Source: SZUA-35 sp037969565
Lineage (GTDB): Bacteria > Actinomycetota > Acidimicrobiia > Acidimicrobiales > SZUA-35
DNA: 24,382 nt
Direction: 5' to 3'
Assembly (NCBI GenBank): GCA_037969565.1
Contig: JBBKXQ010000160.1
Coordinates: 1-24,382 of the forward strand
The number at the start of each line of letters is the position of its first letter. Positions within the stretch are counted from its first letter, which is position 1. Of the stretch, positions 21,758 to 24,382 are shown piece by piece. Below the pieces are notes generated by a model, which worked only from the letters and a program-made list of their open reading frames with translations, had not been told where the DNA came from and did no database searches. The position numbers and the translations under genes were made by a program.

Positions 21758-23503
21758 ATGATCGGTACCTCCCTTGTGACTCGAACGACGACTCCCGAAC
21801 CGAAGCTGACTGGAACGATCGACCGCGTTGCGCGTCGGGAGCCATTCGACCGTCGTGGCATGAGTCCGATGGCAGCAGAACGCGAGGATCTGCTTGCCCC
21901 ATTTGCTCCGGCCATCCTCGCCGTTCGCTGGGCCACGACGATGGTTTCGGTCACGTTGGCGCTCGGAGCGTTCGCCAACGCCGAGCTGAGTGTTCTGCCG
22001 TGGATCGCTCTCGTTGGCTGCAACACCGTGTTCCGTACGCTCACTCCACTTCGCTACGGCACCTCCACTCGTGACATGCTCCCGCTGCTGGCCGAGGTCG
22101 GAGTGCACGTTCTCGCTCTCACCGCAACCGGCTATTGGGATTCACCGCTGGTGTTCTCCCTGGTCACGGCTGTCATCGTTGCCGGATTCGCCCGTGGATT
22201 CGGTTTTGGAATCCGGATTGCGGCCGCTTCGGGAATCGCCGTGTCGGTACCGACGCTCGACGCTGCCGGATGGACCGGCGAGGCCTTCACCAAGGCGGGT
22301 CAGTGGTGTGTGGTTCTGCTTCTGGTCGGAATCGTCGCCGGCTACGGCCGACGGATCTCGGGCGAGGCCAACCGGCAGACCTCGCTCGCACTCGATCGAT
22401 TGACGAGGCTGGCCGATGCCAATGCGCTCTTGTTCAATCTCCATCGAGTTGCCCAGACCTTGCCGGCTTCTCTGGACATGGAGGAGGTTCTCGATTCGAC
22501 GGTCGTACGCCTCCGAAGTCTCCTGTCCCATGACGCAACGGCAATTCTGACGATCGAAGAGACCGACGGCTCCTGGATCGTCGCCAAGAAGTCGGGAATG
22601 CCGATCGGGAAAGAACTCGATGAAGACGAACTACCGCCTCCGGTGGTCGTCGCGGCCGCCGAGCGCAGGATCATCCTTGCGACTGATCTGAGTGCGACCG
22701 GACCAGGACTGCGGCCCGCCTCGTTGTCCGGCCTGTACGCACCGTTGCTGGCCCGGGGAAACCTCATCGGCGTACTGGTGATCGAGCACCGAGACGCCGG
22801 CCGATTCGGCGAACGGGACCGAGAAGTGCTGATGAGTTTCGTCGACCCGGTTGCGCTTGCCATCGACAACGCTCGCTGGTTCGCCCGCCTCCGAACGGTC
22901 GGCGCTGATGAAGAGCGAACGCGTATCGCTCGAGACCTTCATGACCGAATCGGCCAATCGTTGGCGTACCTCGGCATCGAACTCGATCGCTTGCTCCGTC
23001 GACACGACGCAGGTGAGGAGCTGGGTGCGGGTCTGGTGAGTCTTCGTTCCGATCTTCGGACGGTTGTCGGCGAGGTTCGCGACACCCTCTATGACCTGCG
23101 TACCGACGTCGACGTCAACAAGGATTTCGCCTCGACGGTCGAGGAATTCGTTGACCGGGTGCGGGATCGGGCGAACCTCGAAGTGCAGTTGGAGCTCGAA
23201 ACGACGTCTCGTTTGCCTTTGTTGCAAGAGAGAGAAATGTGGCGAATTGCTCAAGAAGCGCTCGTCAATGTCGAACGTCATGCAGAAGCGACACTCGCCA
23301 CAATCAGGTGGCGGTGCGATGGGACGGATGCCGTGCTCGAAGTGAACGACAACGGAAAAGGGCTCTCACCGAACGGTGGGCGCAGTGATTCCTACGGAGT
23401 TCTCGGAATGCGCGAGCGGGCATCGAGTATCGGGGCTTCCCTCGATCTGACCTCATCGCCTGAAGAAGGGACAACAGTACGGTGCAGCCTCATACAGGAC
23501 TGA
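21758..23503 (+). CDS. Membrane-bound GAF sensor histidine kinase, NarL-system type
   Basis: This 581-residue kinase has an N-terminal membrane region of about five hydrophobic segments (50-197), a GAF domain (about 240-378), a HisKA_3 dimerisation domain and a HATPase domain. The phospho-acceptor is His395 in RTRIARDLHDRIGQSL. The N box is IAQEALVNVERHA (497-509) and the G boxes are DNGKGL and YGVLGMRERA. No extracytoplasmic sensor domain of any size is visible, so the signal is probably sensed in the membrane or by the GAF domain. The start is uncertain: ATG 21758 and ATG 21860 are both possible, and the frame is open to 21635, overlapping coaE. It overlaps the response regulator gene by 22 nt and forms an obvious pair with it. 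Confidence 0.9.
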   Translation: MIGTSLVTRTTTPEPKLTGTIDRVARREPFDRRGMSPMAAEREDLLAPFAPAILAVRWATTMVSVTLALGAFANAELSVLPWIALVGCNTVFRTLTPLRYGTSTRDMLPLLAEVGVHVLALTATGYWDSPLVFSLVTAVIVAGFARGFGFGIRIAAASGIAVSVPTLDAAGWTGEAFTKAGQWCVVLLLVGIVAGYGRRISGEANRQTSLALDRLTRLADANALLFNLHRVAQTLPASLDMEEVLDSTVVRLRSLLSHDATAILTIEETDGSWIVAKKSGMPIGKELDEDELPPPVVVAAAERRIILATDLSATGPGLRPASLSGLYAPLLARGNLIGVLVIEHRDAGRFGERDREVLMSFVDPVALAIDNARWFARLRTVGADEERTRIARDLHDRIGQSLAYLGIELDRLLRRHDAGEELGAGLVSLRSDLRTVVGEVRDTLYDLRTDVDVNKDFASTVEEFVDRVRDRANLEVQLELETTSRLPLLQEREMWRIAQEALVNVERHAEATLATIRWRCDGTDAVLEVNDNGKGLSPNGGRSDSYGVLGMRERASSIGASLDLTSSPEEGTTVRCSLIQD

Positions 23504-24186
23504 CGCAACAGCGGACGGTTACCGCAGCGGAGGAATCGGGCCCCAAGCCCATTCGCCTGATGCTGGCCGACGATCACAAGATGCTCCGTGAGGGGCTCCG
23601 GCGGTCGATGGTTGAACGTGGCTTCGACGTTGTCGGAGAGGCCCGCGACGGTGGCGAAGCGGTTGATCTCGCCGCTGCGCTGCGACCGGACGTGATCTTG
23701 ATGGATGTCTCCATGCCGGACATGGACGGGGTGGAGGCAACCAGGCAGATCAAGGAACGTTTCCCCGAAATCAAGATCGTCATGCTCACCATGCATGCCG
23801 ACCAGGACATTCTCGCCGATGCAATCCGCCACGGAGCCAACGGCTACCTGGTCAAGGATTGTTCGACCGACGAGATTGCCTCGGCGATCGAAACGGTGGC
23901 CAGCGGTGACACCGCCTTGTCACCCCGACTGGCTGCTTCCATGCTCGCCGAAGTTCGGCGTCAGGACAGCGAAGCCGACCAGGCTCGAATCATCACGAAG
24001 CGGGAAGAGGAAGTCCTCCAGCACATCGCTGATGGCTGTTCGACCCCCGAGGTGGCCGAGAAGCTGTTCATCAGCCAGAAGACGGTCAAGAACCATCTGG
24101 CTTCGATCTACCAGAAACTCGATGCTCGTGATCGGACCCAGGCCGTACTGCGGGCCGTGCGAATGGGCATCGTCACGCTCGACTGA
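23482..24186 (+). CDS. NarL/LuxR-family response regulator
   Basis: This 234-residue regulator has a receiver domain (about 23-140) with Asp30/Asp31 in LADDHKML, phospho-acceptor Asp75 in VILMDVSMPDMDG, the switch Thr in MLTMHAD and Lys127 in GYLVKDCS. The C-terminal LuxR-type HTH (about 171-232) reads ITKREEEVLQHIADG, then KTVKNHLASIYQKL. GTG 23482 is chosen because it is the first codon of the frame and is preceded by GAAGGG at 12 nt; translation is probably coupled to the kinase through the 22-nt overlap. It should be phosphorylated by the upstream kinase and bind DNA as a dimer. The Flp pilin gene directly downstream is a likely target, by position only. Confidence 0.94.
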   Translation: MQPHTGLTQQRTVTAAEESGPKPIRLMLADDHKMLREGLRRSMVERGFDVVGEARDGGEAVDLAAALRPDVILMDVSMPDMDGVEATRQIKERFPEIKIVMLTMHADQDILADAIRHGANGYLVKDCSTDEIASAIETVASGDTALSPRLAASMLAEVRRQDSEADQARIITKREEEVLQHIADGCSTPEVAEKLFISQKTVKNHLASIYQKLDARDRTQAVLRAVRMGIVTLD

Positions 24187-24199
24187 AGCAGGTGTTTCT

Positions 24200-24236
24200 C
24201 CCTTCCGGATTGGGGCGTTGGACCTATCCAGAAGGG
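24200..24236 (+). other. Imperfect inverted repeat between the response regulator and flp
   Basis: CCCTTC-C-GGAT (24200-24210) can pair with ATCC-A-GAAGGG (24226-24236), one mismatch and a 15-nt loop. No T-tract follows. It could be a weak terminator for the two-component operon or an operator-type site ahead of the pilin gene. Confidence 0.4.
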
Positions 24237-24306
24237 TCATGCATCTGCCGTAGGAGTGAGTGTCAGCCCAATCGGGTCAGAACAACAAACACTTCGGAGA
24301 TTAGAC

Positions 24307-24382
24307 ATGCTGCATTACCAGTTCATCGCTGCTTGGATGAAGGCTCAGGCCAAGACCGAGCGTGGCGCTTCCCTCGTGGAAT
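24307..24382 (+). CDS. flp: Flp-type pilin, 5' part only
   Basis: Only the first 25 codons lie in the window. They encode a short leader, MLHYQFIAAWMKAQAKTERG, followed by ASLVE. This is the classical Flp prepilin processing site: cleavage after Gly by a TadV/CpaA-type peptidase, with Glu at position +5 of the mature protein. GGAGA lies just upstream of ATG 24307 with good spacing. Flp pilins are about 50-70 residues long, so roughly half or less is visible. It would be the major subunit polymerised by the machine encoded at 12.9-19.5 kb. No prepilin peptidase or TadE/F-like minor pilin is in the window; these are expected further right. Confidence 0.85.
   Translation, partial: MLHYQFIAAWMKAQAKTERGASLVE

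Overview
The window reads as GC-rich chromosomal DNA from an actinobacterium, most likely a member of the class Acidimicrobiia or a close relative. This is an inference from the gene content: a group II truncated haemoglobin of the actinobacterial GlbO type, an ANTAR response regulator of the PdtaR type next to polA, an actinobacterial four-domain ribosomal protein S1, several promoters that look leaderless, and a monoderm Tad/Flp pilus locus without a secretin. No phage, transposase, CRISPR array or rRNA gene was seen. No stretch longer than 300 bases lacks a gene.

Left part (1-6.5 kb): a truncated haemoglobin, an HU protein with a strong downstream hairpin, and fabZ lie on the plus strand. 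On the minus strand is a compact fatty-acid synthesis (FAS II) operon in the order fabD, fabH, fabG, acpP, fabF, transcribed towards fabZ. FabD carries an unusual C-terminal biotinyl/lipoyl-like domain without the modifiable lysine. A tRNA-Leu(CAA) sits on the plus strand, divergent from fabD.

Middle (6.5-12.7 kb): a small coiled-coil protein overlaps an ANTAR response regulator whose linker contains four tandem 21-bp heptad repeats. Then come polA (3'-5' exonuclease site degenerate, Tyr in the O-helix), a class I methyltransferase and rpsA, which ends in a pentapeptide-repeat acidic tail and a textbook intrinsic terminator. The order response regulator - polA - rpsA - coaE matches the known mycobacterial arrangement (Rv1626, Rv1629, Rv1630, Rv1631).

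Right part (12.7-24.4 kb): between rpsA and coaE lies a Tad/Flp pilus operon: cpaB, cpaE, cpaF, a tadB fused to a secreted von Willebrand A-like domain, tadC, and a polytopic membrane protein that may be a GT-C type enzyme. coaE follows on the minus strand, sharing a CTAG stop with that last gene. Divergent from coaE is a NarL-type two-component system (membrane GAF histidine kinase and LuxR-family regulator), and then the first 25 codons of a Flp pilin running off the window end. CpaE and CpaF would power assembly through the TadB/TadC platform, and the adjacent two-component pair is a reasonable candidate regulator of the pilin. The most noteworthy items are the vWA-TadB fusion with a ruined metal site, the FabD-barrel-sandwich fusion, the insertion of the pilus operon into an otherwise conserved block, and the heptad-repeat ANTAR regulator with its small partner.
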